32,204 bases of DNA from DRYM01 sp964526225 (GTDB taxonomy: Archaea > Thermoproteota > Thermoprotei_A > EX4484-217-1): positions 1 through 32,204 of the forward strand of contig CAZGLL010000019.1 of assembly GCA_964526225.1 (NCBI GenBank), given 5' to 3'. Position 1 is the first letter of the stretch. Every line of letters begins with the position of its first letter. Shown piece after piece: positions 1 through 8,360 of the stretch. A program made the translations under genes and the position numbers. Under the pieces are notes generated by a model. The model made no database searches and had not been told where the DNA came from. It was given only the letters and a program-made list of their open reading frames with translations.

Positions 1-646
1 AAACCTCTGGTGGGTGTGAAACTCTATCAACAATTAATCCTGCTTCTTTAAATGCATCCTCTACTCCTCTAGCTCTCAAGGCTCTAGCTGGTTGCTCCCA
101 GCTTCCAGAGAATATTGCTACTCTAGCTCCAGGCTTTAGCCTATCAGGGAATCTTTCGAGAGCAGCTTTAGCTAAAGTATATCCTGACTGGTAAAGGTTC
201 TGACCAACATATCCTGTGAACCAGTATTTTTCTCTAAGCTCAGAAATGTCTACGTTAGCTAATGTTACAAGAATGCCTTTCTTCGCAGCTTCCTCAAATA
301 GTGGAGCTAATGCGTCATAGCCAGGATGCCCCATTACAACTATTCCATCAGGATTAGCTGCAATAGCTTTCTTAAACTCTGCAACCATTTTATCGGGATC
401 CCATTTAGTGTGAACATAAACTAGCTTTATACCTAACAGGTCTGCGGCATCAGTAGCTCCTTTGTAAAGTCTAGCATCGAACGGGTCACCGGCAGCACCA
501 CCTATCCAGTAAATTGTCATACCCTCTCCAGGTTTAGGTGGAGGCGGTGGAGGTGTGGGTTTCGCGAAGTAACCTATTGCGCCAGCAATCAATGCGACAA
601 TAATTAAAGCTACGATGAAAACCGGAGTAGAAATCTTTGCAGACAC
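1..646 (-). CDS. Sugar ABC transporter substrate-binding protein (C-terminus cut by window edge)
   Basis: Reading leftward from a GTG at 646, an open frame of about 215 codons runs off the window. An in-frame TAA lies three codons upstream, so this start is well fixed. The N-terminus is a hydrophobic anchor (about residues 6-27) followed by a proline-rich linker (TPPPPPPKP) with no lipobox cysteine, so the protein is probably tethered outside the membrane. After that comes a periplasmic-binding-protein type I fold of the ribose/LacI kind: a YWIGG strand, KAIAANPDGIVVMGHPG, and a second-lobe strand ARVAIFSGSW. Family knowledge makes it the ligand-binding subunit of a sugar importer. The permease and ATPase genes would lie to the left. 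Its promoter region carries a 15-bp motif shared with the isomerase/gal divergent region, which supports co-regulation with the neighbouring sugar genes. The sugar cannot be told from the sequence. Confidence 0.85.
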   Translation of the reverse strand, partial: MSAKISTPVFIVALIIVALIAGAIGYFAKPTPPPPPPKPGEGMTIYWIGGAAGDPFDARLYKGATDAADLLGIKLVYVHTKWDPDKMVAEFKKAIAANPDGIVVMGHPGYDALAPLFEEAAKKGILVTLANVDISELREKYWFTGYVGQNLYQSGYTLAKAALERFPDRLKPGARVAIFSGSWEQPARALRARGVEDAFKEAGLIVDRVSHPPEV

Positions 647-704
647 TTTTTACACCAAATATAAAGTTCCGTAATTGGGCAATATTAACATTTCTAATGC
701 TATC

Positions 705-719
705 TCTAAATAGTGTTTA
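705..719. promoter_or_regulatory. Candidate operator upstream of the sugar-binding protein
   Basis: TCTAAATAGTGTTTA lies about 60-70 bases upstream of the sugar-binding-protein GTG. It matches the reverse complement of 3518-3532 (TCTAAATACTGTTTA) at 14 of 15 positions. Two near-identical sites in front of two sets of sugar genes suggest binding sites of one regulator, but AT-rich promoter elements could contribute to the resemblance. Confidence 0.45.
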
Positions 720-740
720 TACAGATAATTAAAAAGATGT

Positions 741-2093
741 TTAGAATTCAATGAATTTTAACTCGAGAAGTTCGGTTGCTCTCTCTAATTCCTCAGTGTA
801 ATTGCCGTATATGAGAGCTACGTGATGTCCAAAAGCTTCCTTACTAATTTTCTTAGCGTTTTCCACTTTAACTCCAATACCTAATCTGCAGTGAACAAAA
901 TCCTTTGTCCAAACAACTTTCCCCTTGGTAGCCCAGAGGGAATCCATATCCCAATGCATTCCGGCTAAAGTAACATCCATTCCTTCGATGAGTTCTGTGT
1001 AAGGTGTTGCCCCCTTACCCATCGCATGGTAATCTCTAACATAGTATTTACAGCCTATGCAAGCAAAGTATGGCGGTACGACATCGTGATTTACAACAAC
1101 AATGTTATTCTCAATATCGGAATGTGTAACATTCTCATTTAAATTACCCATTAGCGCAGGTTTACCTGAAATACCCATTAAAAGAGCTAAAGTGAAAAGC
1201 GTAGGTAAGTCTCCTTCACATCCACACGGTACCCCCTCATTTATAAGCAAGGAAAACGCTAAACATGGAACATATTCTAGGTCAGGTAGTCCAGCACAAT
1301 CCACCACCAAGGAATTTGCTCCATACTTATTCATGAGCTTCTTTAGAGCCGCATATATTTTCGCGTAATGATTCACCATGTTAACCCTATTGTCTAGAAA
1401 TACGAAGTTTCTTTTCCACTCCTCAACTATGTCTTTAACTTCAGCTTCACTTACCGAATTAACTTCTTCAACATACTCTTTAAACCCTATTTGAACTACT
1501 TCACTACCGAACTTATCCTTTAGCTTATCAAATGTTATTTCGGAGCTTACCGCTACACTATGTGAAGGATACCTTCCAATATAAAGTACTTTTAAAGTTC
1601 TAATGGTTTTCCATCCTCTCAATGCTCTAACTAAGCTTAGCACATCAGAGGCACCCATAGTATAGTATCTTTTCACGTTCCTGTACTTTTTGAATCTAAA
1701 CTTCGAAATTCTTCCATGAATTGAATAGCCCCAACTATCCCATTCCACAAGCAATGGCTTATTTAGTGAAGCTAAAGCGTCAAGCAATGGCTCATCAGCT
1801 AACCAGTCCTCACTATCCCCAATTAAGATAGCATCTACGTTATCCGGAATTTTCTTCACATCTTCTGGTGAAGAAATTTTGACGGGTTCCAAAACACTAA
1901 CTAAACCCATTTTTTCAAGAGATTCTAAGCTAACATCTATTGGCGGCTTCTCGGTTCTTCTAAGAAGATCTCTGGGTTTCTTAGGTCCTCTAACCCAAGC
2001 TATTTTAGCTATTGGTGTTTCATCGGAATCCCAAATTTCTAATGCGCTTCTCATTTTTACGGGCTGAATAATGACTTTTAACTCCTTAATCAT
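741..2093 (-). CDS. L-fucose/L-arabinose isomerase-fold protein (isomerase A)
   Basis: This is a protein of about 450 residues with the C-terminal signature of the L-fucose/L-arabinose isomerase superfamily. It has CGCEGDLPTLFTLALLMG, where the Glu and Asp are the usual metal-region residues. It then has an EN-IVVVNHDVVPP block and a terminal GHHVALIYGNY containing the candidate third metal ligand His. Family enzymes interconvert aldoses and ketoses with Mn2+; the actual substrate is unknown. The start is ATG 2093, seven bases after GAGGAGG; a GTG at 2096 is possible. The ATG overlaps the stop (TGATG) of the upstream paralogue, so the two are translationally coupled. The position between a sugar-binding protein and galT/galK points to sugar catabolism. 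Fold is confident; exact reaction is not. Confidence 0.8.
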   Translation of the reverse strand: MIKELKVIIQPVKMRSALEIWDSDETPIAKIAWVRGPKKPRDLLRRTEKPPIDVSLESLEKMGLVSVLEPVKISSPEDVKKIPDNVDAILIGDSEDWLADEPLLDALASLNKPLLVEWDSWGYSIHGRISKFRFKKYRNVKRYYTMGASDVLSLVRALRGWKTIRTLKVLYIGRYPSHSVAVSSEITFDKLKDKFGSEVVQIGFKEYVEEVNSVSEAEVKDIVEEWKRNFVFLDNRVNMVNHYAKIYAALKKLMNKYGANSLVVDCAGLPDLEYVPCLAFSLLINEGVPCGCEGDLPTLFTLALLMGISGKPALMGNLNENVTHSDIENNIVVVNHDVVPPYFACIGCKYYVRDYHAMGKGATPYTELIEGMDVTLAGMHWDMDSLWATKGKVVWTKDFVHCRLGIGVKVENAKKISKEAFGHHVALIYGNYTEELERATELLELKFIEF

Positions 2094-3445
2094 CACATAT
2101 CCTCCTCTAGAACCTCTAAGTTCAGAAGTGTAGCGATTTCCTTAAACTCGTTTCTTAAATTTCCGAAGAACAGAACCCTATGCCAACCTGATTTCCAAGG
2201 CCAATTTCTCATTATCGCTTTAACGTTTGCTTTACCTACGAGCTTAACTGAGCATGCATGCTTCGAGAATTCTATGTTAACTATTTTTGCAGTATGAATT
2301 ATGAGTTTCCTTTCGTCTGGAATAAGTCCTACCGCAGTTACTGTTTCATTAATAGGTAGTTTTACGGCTACTGATGCGTGTTTAAACCCTAGGTGTGCCG
2401 AAGTTATTGTGTAAGGTAGTTTCTCAGACAAACTACCATGTGGATTTCTTGGAGCGTAACAGTGATAGTAAACTAGCTCTTCTTTTTCGCTATCTACTGC
2501 TACATCAACTACGAAACCGTTTACTCCGGCAAGGTATTTCCCTAAAACAATAGCTAATGCCGAGTAGGGGTCTGCTTCGCAAACAGACATTACATTGTCA
2601 TACCATAGCTCCATGTATCCTAAGCAAGGCCATGCTTCGAGAATTCCTGTGTTTCTTAAAACTATGCAGTCTATTGCGATAGCGTTTGCACCATAGTCTT
2701 CAACCGCTTTCTTCATAGCTAAATACATTTTAGCTGTCTTCAGTGTTTCACCAGGTTTTTCTTCGCGAACTTCAGATGCCTCCTTAACCCATTTTTCAGC
2801 TACCTTCTTTGCCTCTTCATCACTAACTATATTGTAGTATTTGGCTACAAAGTCCTGTGCGTTAAGAACTATAGGTGTAATCCCGGCTATTGCTTGTAAA
2901 TCTCTAAGTGCTGAGTATAAGTGTATGCTTAGAGGGTACTCTAGCTTTAGAAGATATTCTTCACTTGGACTAACGATGAAAAGTATTTTCGTATTTCTAA
3001 GCTTATAGAGTGTTTCAAGTAACCCTACCTTCCTAAGAACATTAGTACTCCAAGGCTCCCTAGTTACGACACCTACTATGGGGTATCCTCTACTTAAAGC
3101 TCTAGAGTATTCGAGTAGGAATTCCCCGGATCCACCGTAGGTTTCAGCTATCGCTATAACTGGTTTTCCGCTGAAAAATATTGGCCTAACGAGTCCAGCA
3201 ATGCAGTTAAGTATTATCGTAACGTATCCTAAACTTCCCCTTTCAGATTCAACGAATTCATTTGCTTCCTCAGGTGTTCTTATACGGTAGACTTTGAAGC
3301 TTATGTGCGGAAATATTTTACGCAGATTATTCAGCGTTTTCTCCTCAATATCTCTAAACCACTTTTCAGATTCTGGAGGAGCACCTATTGCCCCTTCGGG
3401 AGGCTCTATGAAAGCTAACGGTAAATGGATTTTTGCAGAACACAT
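2093..3445 (-). CDS. L-fucose/L-arabinose isomerase-fold protein (isomerase B)
   Basis: This is a second member of the same superfamily, about 450 residues, only distantly similar to its downstream partner. Matching blocks are VCEADPYSALAIVLGKYLAG (partner: CEGDLPTLFTLALLMG) and a terminal SGWHRVLFFGNL (partner: GHHVALIYGNY), so the Glu, Asp and His of the metal site are kept. The region between them differs: the usual NHDVVPP-like block is replaced by YYHCYAPRNPHG. I chose ATG 3445 because GAGGTGG sits five bases upstream; the longer GTG 3454 start would lie inside that ribosome-binding site. It is the first gene of the leftward operon and overlaps the next gene. It may form a hetero-oligomer with the partner or act on a different sugar; this is inference. 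Confidence 0.75.
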   Translation of the reverse strand: MCSAKIHLPLAFIEPPEGAIGAPPESEKWFRDIEEKTLNNLRKIFPHISFKVYRIRTPEEANEFVESERGSLGYVTIILNCIAGLVRPIFFSGKPVIAIAETYGGSGEFLLEYSRALSRGYPIVGVVTREPWSTNVLRKVGLLETLYKLRNTKILFIVSPSEEYLLKLEYPLSIHLYSALRDLQAIAGITPIVLNAQDFVAKYYNIVSDEEAKKVAEKWVKEASEVREEKPGETLKTAKMYLAMKKAVEDYGANAIAIDCIVLRNTGILEAWPCLGYMELWYDNVMSVCEADPYSALAIVLGKYLAGVNGFVVDVAVDSEKEELVYYHCYAPRNPHGSLSEKLPYTITSAHLGFKHASVAVKLPINETVTAVGLIPDERKLIIHTAKIVNIEFSKHACSVKLVGKANVKAIMRNWPWKSGWHRVLFFGNLRNEFKEIATLLNLEVLEEDM

Positions 3446-3510
3446 ATATTCCACCTCAGATTATGCCTTGCTAAACTATGTCGTTAGTGATAATTAAATA
3501 TTAAATAATG

Positions 3511-3530
3511 TAAATACTAAACAGTATTTA
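3511..3530. promoter_or_regulatory. Inverted repeat in the divergent isomerase/galT promoter region
   Basis: TAAATACT, four bases (AAAC), then AGTATTTA: a perfect 8-bp inverted repeat midway between the leftward isomerase operon and rightward galT-galK. The right arm belongs to the 15-bp motif (3518-3532) also found at 705-719. It is placed to control both directions. The site is very AT-rich, so a role as a promoter element rather than an operator remains possible. Confidence 0.5.
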
Positions 3531-3561
3531 GAACAATAATTTTACATGGAAAAACTCTAGG

Positions 3562-4596
3562 GTGAAACGTGTTTTGCATGAAACCATGGTTCACGAAATA
3601 AGGTGGAATCCTTTGATAAACCAGTGGGTTATAGTTGCTGGACATAGAGGTAAAAGGCCTTGGAGACCCCCTGAGAAAGAATTTAAATGCCCCTTCTGTC
3701 CTGGTTCTCCTGAAACTGAAAAGTACAAATCATGGGATGTTCTTGTTCTTCCAAACAAGTTTCCCGCTTTAAAACCTAATCCCCCAGAACCAACACATCT
3801 CCCCAAAGGTCTTTTCAAAGCTAGGAAAGCATTGGGCGTATGTGAGGTTCTAATAGAAACACCTGAGCATGAAGGTGACTTATGTGATTTAAGCTTAGAG
3901 CATATGAAAAAGGTTGTTGAAGCATTCGCTATGGAGTATGAGAGGCTTGGGAGGCTAAGGTATGTTAAGTATGTTGCTGAGTTTAGGAATAAAGGTAAGG
4001 AAATAGGTGTTTCCCTAACACATCCTCACTCACAAATTTACGCTTTACCGTTTATCCCACCTAGGATTAAGGAGGAAATAAGGGCTTTCAGAAAATATGC
4101 TAGAAAAACAGGTAAATGCCTACTATGCGATGTTCTAAAGGAGGAGTTCAAAGAGGATAAAAGAATAGTATACGTAAACAAGTACTTCGTAGCCCTACTA
4201 CCGTACTACGCTATGTGGCCTTATGAAATACATGTTTACCCTATGAGACATGTTGGTTCGCTTAGTGATCTTAACGATGAGGAGAAGCTTCATTTAGCAG
4301 ATATTCTAAGGGTTTTAACTGCAACGTATAATTCGCTTTTCGATAGAGATTTACCCTACATTATGGTTTTCCATCAGAAACCAACCGATGGTGGAAACTA
4401 CGAGCACTACCACATGCACATAGAGTTCTATCAGCCATATAGAGAAAGGGATAAGCAAAAATATGCTGCAGGTATTGAATGGGGTTTCTGGACATTCACA
4501 TACGATGGAGTTCCTGAGGAGAAAGCTGAAGAGCTAAGAAAAGCATGCTTAAAAGCCCTAAGGAAACTCGATAAATACCTTGGAAAAATACCTTAG
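3562..4596 (+). CDS. galT: Galactose-1-phosphate uridylyltransferase
   Basis: GalT transfers UMP from UDP-glucose to galactose-1-phosphate in the Leloir pathway (cytoplasm). The N-terminus has the usual RWNPL-NQWVIVAGHR block. CPFCPG at 43-48 gives the two Zn cysteines, and the active-site HPHSQ lies at 154-158, with the second His as the nucleophile. The C-terminal HIT-like half contains EHYHMHIEFYQP. The length (about 340) is normal for the family. GTG 3562 is the longest start; ATG 3586 would begin right at the conserved MVHEIRWNP and may be the true start. The gene is followed 18 bases later by the galactokinase-like gene, with a strong ribosome site between, so the two form an operon driven from the divergent region with the inverted repeat. 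Confidence 0.92.
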   Translation: MKRVLHETMVHEIRWNPLINQWVIVAGHRGKRPWRPPEKEFKCPFCPGSPETEKYKSWDVLVLPNKFPALKPNPPEPTHLPKGLFKARKALGVCEVLIETPEHEGDLCDLSLEHMKKVVEAFAMEYERLGRLRYVKYVAEFRNKGKEIGVSLTHPHSQIYALPFIPPRIKEEIRAFRKYARKTGKCLLCDVLKEEFKEDKRIVYVNKYFVALLPYYAMWPYEIHVYPMRHVGSLSDLNDEEKLHLADILRVLTATYNSLFDRDLPYIMVFHQKPTDGGNYEHYHMHIEFYQPYRERDKQKYAAGIEWGFWTFTYDGVPEEKAEELRKACLKALRKLDKYLGKIP

Positions 4597-4600
4597 CATC

Positions 4601-4607
4601 GGAGGTG
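4601..4607 (+). promoter_or_regulatory. Strong ribosome-binding site of galK
   Basis: GGAGGTG is placed seven bases before the ATG at 4615, directly after the galT stop. It fixes the galK start and shows that galK is translated from the galT message with its own initiation site. Confidence 0.8.
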
Positions 4608-4614
4608 CTAGTTT

Positions 4615-5880
4615 ATGAGCGTTTTGGAAACTCTTCTTTCAGAGTTTAAGAAGGAATTTAATGTTGAAGCTGAAGTAATTGCTTCATCTCCTGGAAGACT
4701 TGACTTTCTCAACACACACCAAGACTATAAAGGATTACCTGTAGTATCTGTTGGTGTTAATTTAAGATCTTATGTTGCTATAAGAAAAACCAGCAATACC
4801 AAAGCAACAATAGTTTCCCTAAATATGAGGGAGGAGAAACTTCCATTCAAAGACACTTTTGAAATAGGAAAGATTGGACTTAGAGAGAAGGGGTGGTTTG
4901 GAAACTACTTAAGAGCCGCAATTATTGCTTTGAGAGAAAGAGGCTACAGTATTGGAGGGTTTAGAGCTGCAATTTTAAGCCAAGTCCCAATAGGCGGGGG
5001 TTTGGGGAGTAGTGCTGCATTCACAGTTTCATTCATTGGGGCTTTAAATGAGGTTTTCAAACTAGGATTGTCTAGGAAGGAAATAGCTGAAATAGCTTAT
5101 CGAGCAGAACATGACATTATGGGTATTCCATGTGGCAGGCTTGACCAGTACGGTTCAGCTTTCGGCGGAGTGATAAAGATCGAAACGAAACCTCCATATA
5201 ATGTTGAAGAATTACCTATGAGGGAAGGTGTTTTCGTAGTTTTAGATTCCGAAATAAAACATAGTACTGCTGAAATACATCCTAGAAGGCAGGAAGACAT
5301 TAATTTAGGGTTGAAAATACTGCTTAAGCTACCTGAGGTTCCTGACGATGTTAAGAGGAAACTTGGCGAAAGATATGATAGTGTTTTATGGGAGGAGCTT
5401 AGTGAGGAAGAACTTAAACCATACCTTACTAAGCTTCCAGAAAATTCGGCTAAACGAATAATCTTCACTATACGTGAGCATGAATCAACGATGTTGGCTC
5501 TGAAAATAATGAGAAACAATGTTCCTAAGGAGGAAGAGTTAGTTAATGTTCTAGGTTCAGAATATGCGGAAGATGTAGAAAAAGCGTTCAGACATGAGAA
5601 TCCTAAGTTAGCGCTAATAGGTGTTATTATGAATCAGCAACACGCCCTACTAAGAGACCTCTATGATCTAAGCCTTCCGGAGCTTGAGAAAATAAGGAAT
5701 GCTGCTTTAGAAGCTGGCGCTTTAGGTGTTAAAATATCCGGTGCTGGATTAGGGGGTTCACTAATAGCCCTAGTTGAGAACAGATCTTTAGCTAAGAGAG
5801 TGCTTGAAGCAGGCATTAGAGGTGGAGCTAAAAGGGGATGGATTGTTGAAATAGATGATGGTGTTAGAAGAGATTTCTAA
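4615..5880 (+). CDS. galK: Galactokinase-like GHMP sugar kinase
   Basis: This is a GHMP-family sugar kinase of 421 residues. The phosphate-binding loop PIGGGLGSSAAF is at 125-136, the catalytic-Asp segment EHDIMGIPCGRLDQYGS around 165-181, and the C-terminal GHMP motif KISGAGLGGS near 374. Together with galT directly upstream, phosphorylation of galactose to galactose-1-phosphate is the best call. The galactokinase signature is altered: instead of GRVNLIGEHTDY the sequence is GRLDFLNTHQDYKG (27-40), so the Glu that normally contacts the sugar is Thr while His and Asp remain. The preferred sugar may therefore differ from plain galactose (for example a derivative or another hexose). The 3' end overlaps the convergent cupin gene by four bases. 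Confidence 0.85.
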   Translation: MSVLETLLSEFKKEFNVEAEVIASSPGRLDFLNTHQDYKGLPVVSVGVNLRSYVAIRKTSNTKATIVSLNMREEKLPFKDTFEIGKIGLREKGWFGNYLRAAIIALRERGYSIGGFRAAILSQVPIGGGLGSSAAFTVSFIGALNEVFKLGLSRKEIAEIAYRAEHDIMGIPCGRLDQYGSAFGGVIKIETKPPYNVEELPMREGVFVVLDSEIKHSTAEIHPRRQEDINLGLKILLKLPEVPDDVKRKLGERYDSVLWEELSEEELKPYLTKLPENSAKRIIFTIREHESTMLALKIMRNNVPKEEELVNVLGSEYAEDVEKAFRHENPKLALIGVIMNQQHALLRDLYDLSLPELEKIRNAALEAGALGVKISGAGLGGSLIALVENRSLAKRVLEAGIRGGAKRGWIVEIDDGVRRDF

Positions 5881-6224
5881 TGAACCTTTATTTCAACATA
5901 TTCCGTTTCAATATCTGTTCTCTCGATAACTAAGGCTATACCTTCACAGCCACTAGGCCTGTATGCGTTATGCCATTCAGTTACAATGTAGATTTTTCCT
6001 TCCTCCATAGGTTTTTCAACAACGTTTTTACCGTCCTCGCTTAGTAAGAGAACAATTTTTCCCTTAACTAGTAGGAAAAGTTCTGGCGCATTATGTTTCT
6101 CGAGATACTTTACCTCGTTTCTAGATGAGTACTCTGGAACGTAGATTCCGCATCGCCACCTACCGTTTTCTTCGAAAACAACTTCCCATCTCTTCTTAGG
6201 CTTAATAGGTATTTCTTGAACCAT
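5877..6224 (-). CDS. Small single-domain cupin
   Basis: A 115-residue protein with one cupin barrel. The likely metal ligands are visible: His and Glu in KHNAPELFLLVKGK (about 44-57) and His in EWHNAYRP (about 89-96). Such proteins often bind sugars or act as small isomerases or sensors; the reaction here cannot be named. It lies seven bases after galE on the same strand, so it is very likely co-transcribed with the epimerase and may act on the same nucleotide-sugar or a related sugar. It overlaps galK tail to tail by four bases. It is too short for a dTDP-rhamnose 3,5-epimerase (RmlC) and lacks the typical length of a type I mannose-6-phosphate isomerase. Confidence 0.75.
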   Translation of the reverse strand: MVQEIPIKPKKRWEVVFEENGRWRCGIYVPEYSSRNEVKYLEKHNAPELFLLVKGKIVLLLSEDGKNVVEKPMEEGKIYIVTEWHNAYRPSGCEGIALVIERTDIETEYVEIKVH

Positions 6225-6231
6225 GAAGTTT

Positions 6232-7188
6232 TCACCTGAAGAATACTTCTTTGGCTAAGGCTTTAGCTGTTAACTCTATTGCTTCTCTACTTGTATGTTT
6301 AGGTTTCCACCCTAGCTTCTTTATTTTCTCAATGCTTAGAAGCATGTATTTAACATCTCCTGGCCATCCTCTGCCATTGGGTGTTCCCCCGGTGAAAACT
6401 ATTTTTGGTCTAAGACCCGCTGCTTTAGAAACTATTTCGGCAATTTCCGCTACCGTTATCCAGTCTTCATTCCCTACATTGTATGTTTCAAACTTTTCAG
6501 TTAGCTTATCTGCTACGAGAAGTGTTGCTTCAATAGTGTCGCTAATGTACAGGTAGCTTTTCCTCTGAGTTCCATCGCCTAAAACCTCTAGTACATTGGG
6601 GTTCTTTTTAAGCTTCATTAGGAAATCATATATTACACCATGTCTTAGCCTTGGGCCAACAATGTTCGCATATCTAAGTGAAGCTGCTTTGAAACCGTAA
6701 AGATAAGCGTATGAGCATATTAGCGATTCACATGCCACCTTAGAAGCACCGTACACGCTTATGGGTTTTAACTCGTGGTTTTCAGGTGTTGGAAACACTT
6801 TAGCATCCCCATAAACCGTGCTTGAACTTGCGAAAACAAATTTTTCTACAGTACCTACCTTCCTACATGCTTCTAGAAGATTAAACGTTGCAACGACATT
6901 CTCTCTGAAATGTATTTCCGGAGCTGTCGTACTAACCCTAACCTCGGGATTAGCGGCAAAATGGAAAACCACTTCAACATCCTTAACAGCTTTCAAAGAA
7001 TCTTCGAGATTTTTCAAATCTCCTCTGATGAATTCGAAACTTCTATTTCCAATGTTGTGCTTAATGTTCTCCAGAAACCCGCTGCTTAGATTGTCGATAA
7101 CTCTAACATTGAAACCTCTTTTCAAAAGCTCATCGACTAAGTGGCTTCCTATAAATCCTGCACCGCCAGTAACAAGAACTAAACTCAT
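6232..7188 (-). CDS. galE: UDP-glucose 4-epimerase (SDR family)
   Basis: An extended short-chain dehydrogenase/epimerase of 318 residues. The NAD-binding TGGAGFIGSH lies at 7-16 and an acidic DNLSSG follows the second strand. The SSSTVYG segment (121-127) supplies the catalytic Ser/Thr, and the YxxxK pair is Y146/K150 in VYGASK. These features and the galT/galK neighbourhood make UDP-glucose/UDP-galactose 4-epimerase the best call; related enzymes acting on other nucleotide sugars cannot be excluded. It completes the Leloir set and is transcribed away from the MBL gene (gap about 75 bases), ahead of the cupin gene. A TATA-like stretch lies in this gap. A second epimerase (18311-19240) sits with the glycan genes, suggesting a division between catabolism and glycan building. 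Confidence 0.88.
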   Translation of the reverse strand: MSLVLVTGGAGFIGSHLVDELLKRGFNVRVIDNLSSGFLENIKHNIGNRSFEFIRGDLKNLEDSLKAVKDVEVVFHFAANPEVRVSTTAPEIHFRENVVATFNLLEACRKVGTVEKFVFASSSTVYGDAKVFPTPENHELKPISVYGASKVACESLICSYAYLYGFKAASLRYANIVGPRLRHGVIYDFLMKLKKNPNVLEVLGDGTQRKSYLYISDTIEATLLVADKLTEKFETYNVGNEDWITVAEIAEIVSKAAGLRPKIVFTGGTPNGRGWPGDVKYMLLSIEKIKKLGWKPKHTSREAIELTAKALAKEVFFR

Positions 7189-7262
7189 AATGTCTCATCT
7201 CGAAGCCTAATTTAATTACAGTATAAACTTTACTTTAACCGGGAATTAAGTTATAATGGGAT

Positions 7263-8360
7263 GTGTTTAGGTTGGTAAAGGGGATTTTGGAGGAAGCCGG
7301 GATAAGGCTTCTATGGTTTGATAGTTTAGGTGTGAAAAGCTCATCATTCATTGTGGAGTCGAGTGTTGGAAAAATAATTGTTGATCCTGGAGCGGCAGCT
7401 ATGCAGCCAAGCTACCCTTTACCAAGTAGTGAGAAGAGAAGGCTGAGAAAGAAGGCTTTAACTGAAATATCAAGGGAACTTGCAGAATCCATTGCTGCAG
7501 TAATAACCCATTACCACTACGATCACCACTTCCTTCCTTCAGACAAAGACGCCTACAGTGCCGATGCTTGGTTGAACAAGCTAATCATAGCTAAGAACCC
7601 TAACATGTACATTAACGAAAGCCAGTGGGGTAGATCGCGTAAATTCTTAAGCGAAATAGCTAAACTGTGTGGTTCAAATTTAGAAGAATTCATCATGGAA
7701 CCACAAAAGAAAACATTCGAAGACCCTGTTGAAAAACTAAAGCTTGCTCTCTCCAGAGACTTCGGAAACTACAGTTCACGTAGGAGAGAACTTCTCGCTA
7801 AAGGTAGGGAGTGGTTCCTTAAACTAACAAGTAAGCTATGGGCTAGAAAGCCTTGGATTAAGGAGTTCGAAATAGGAAAGTGTGTGAAAATTGTTTGGGC
7901 TGAGAATAGAACATTCAAGTTCGGAAATGTCAAAATAAGAACCCTAAATCCATGGTTTCACGGGCTAGAGTACGATAGGACAGGATGGGTTGTTCCAATA
8001 ATTATTGAAACCGAGGGCTACAAGATATTCTATACGAGTGATGTTATGGGGCCTGAAATCGAAGATTACGCATACTTCATTGCCGAAGAGAGACCTGACA
8101 TTGTAATTTTAGATGGCCCTCCAGTTTATCTCTTCCCCTACATGCTTAACAGAATAAACTTGGAAAGAGCAGTTATGAACGCTATTAGAATTGTTGAGGC
8201 TAAACCGAAACTCATAATATATGATCATCACCTCTTGAGAAGTAGGCTGTGGAGAAAATATGTTAAGCAAGTGTTTCTAAAGGCTGAAAGCGAAAATATT
8301 AAGCTACTTACTGCAGCCGAATATTTAGGTTCAAAGCCTCTTATCGACACTTTGCGTTAG
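7263..8360 (+). CDS. MBL-fold metallo-hydrolase, UPF0282-like
   Basis: A 365-residue metallo-beta-lactamase-fold protein. The metal motif HYHYDHH is at 83-89 (H83, H85, D87, H88), and YTSDVMGPEIEDY, ILDGPPVYL and IIYDHHLLR carry the later metal ligands. Length and motif order resemble the archaeal UPF0282 family, whose function I do not know. The start is GTG 7263; an ATG two bases earlier is in another frame. It is divergent from galE and its 3' end overlaps the convergent phosphatase gene by 20 bases. No secretion signal is visible, so it is probably cytoplasmic. The substrate cannot be inferred from the context. Confidence 0.8.
   Translation: MFRLVKGILEEAGIRLLWFDSLGVKSSSFIVESSVGKIIVDPGAAAMQPSYPLPSSEKRRLRKKALTEISRELAESIAAVITHYHYDHHFLPSDKDAYSADAWLNKLIIAKNPNMYINESQWGRSRKFLSEIAKLCGSNLEEFIMEPQKKTFEDPVEKLKLALSRDFGNYSSRRRELLAKGREWFLKLTSKLWARKPWIKEFEIGKCVKIVWAENRTFKFGNVKIRTLNPWFHGLEYDRTGWVVPIIIETEGYKIFYTSDVMGPEIEDYAYFIAEERPDIVILDGPPVYLFPYMLNRINLERAVMNAIRIVEAKPKLIIYDHHLLRSRLWRKYVKQVFLKAESENIKLLTAAEYLGSKPLIDTLR

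Noticed and set aside
5097..5519. 140-codon minus-strand frame inside the galactokinase-like gene
   Set aside because: It is antisense to a well-supported kinase, has a serine-rich low-complexity product and no ribosome site; a mirror of coding sequence.
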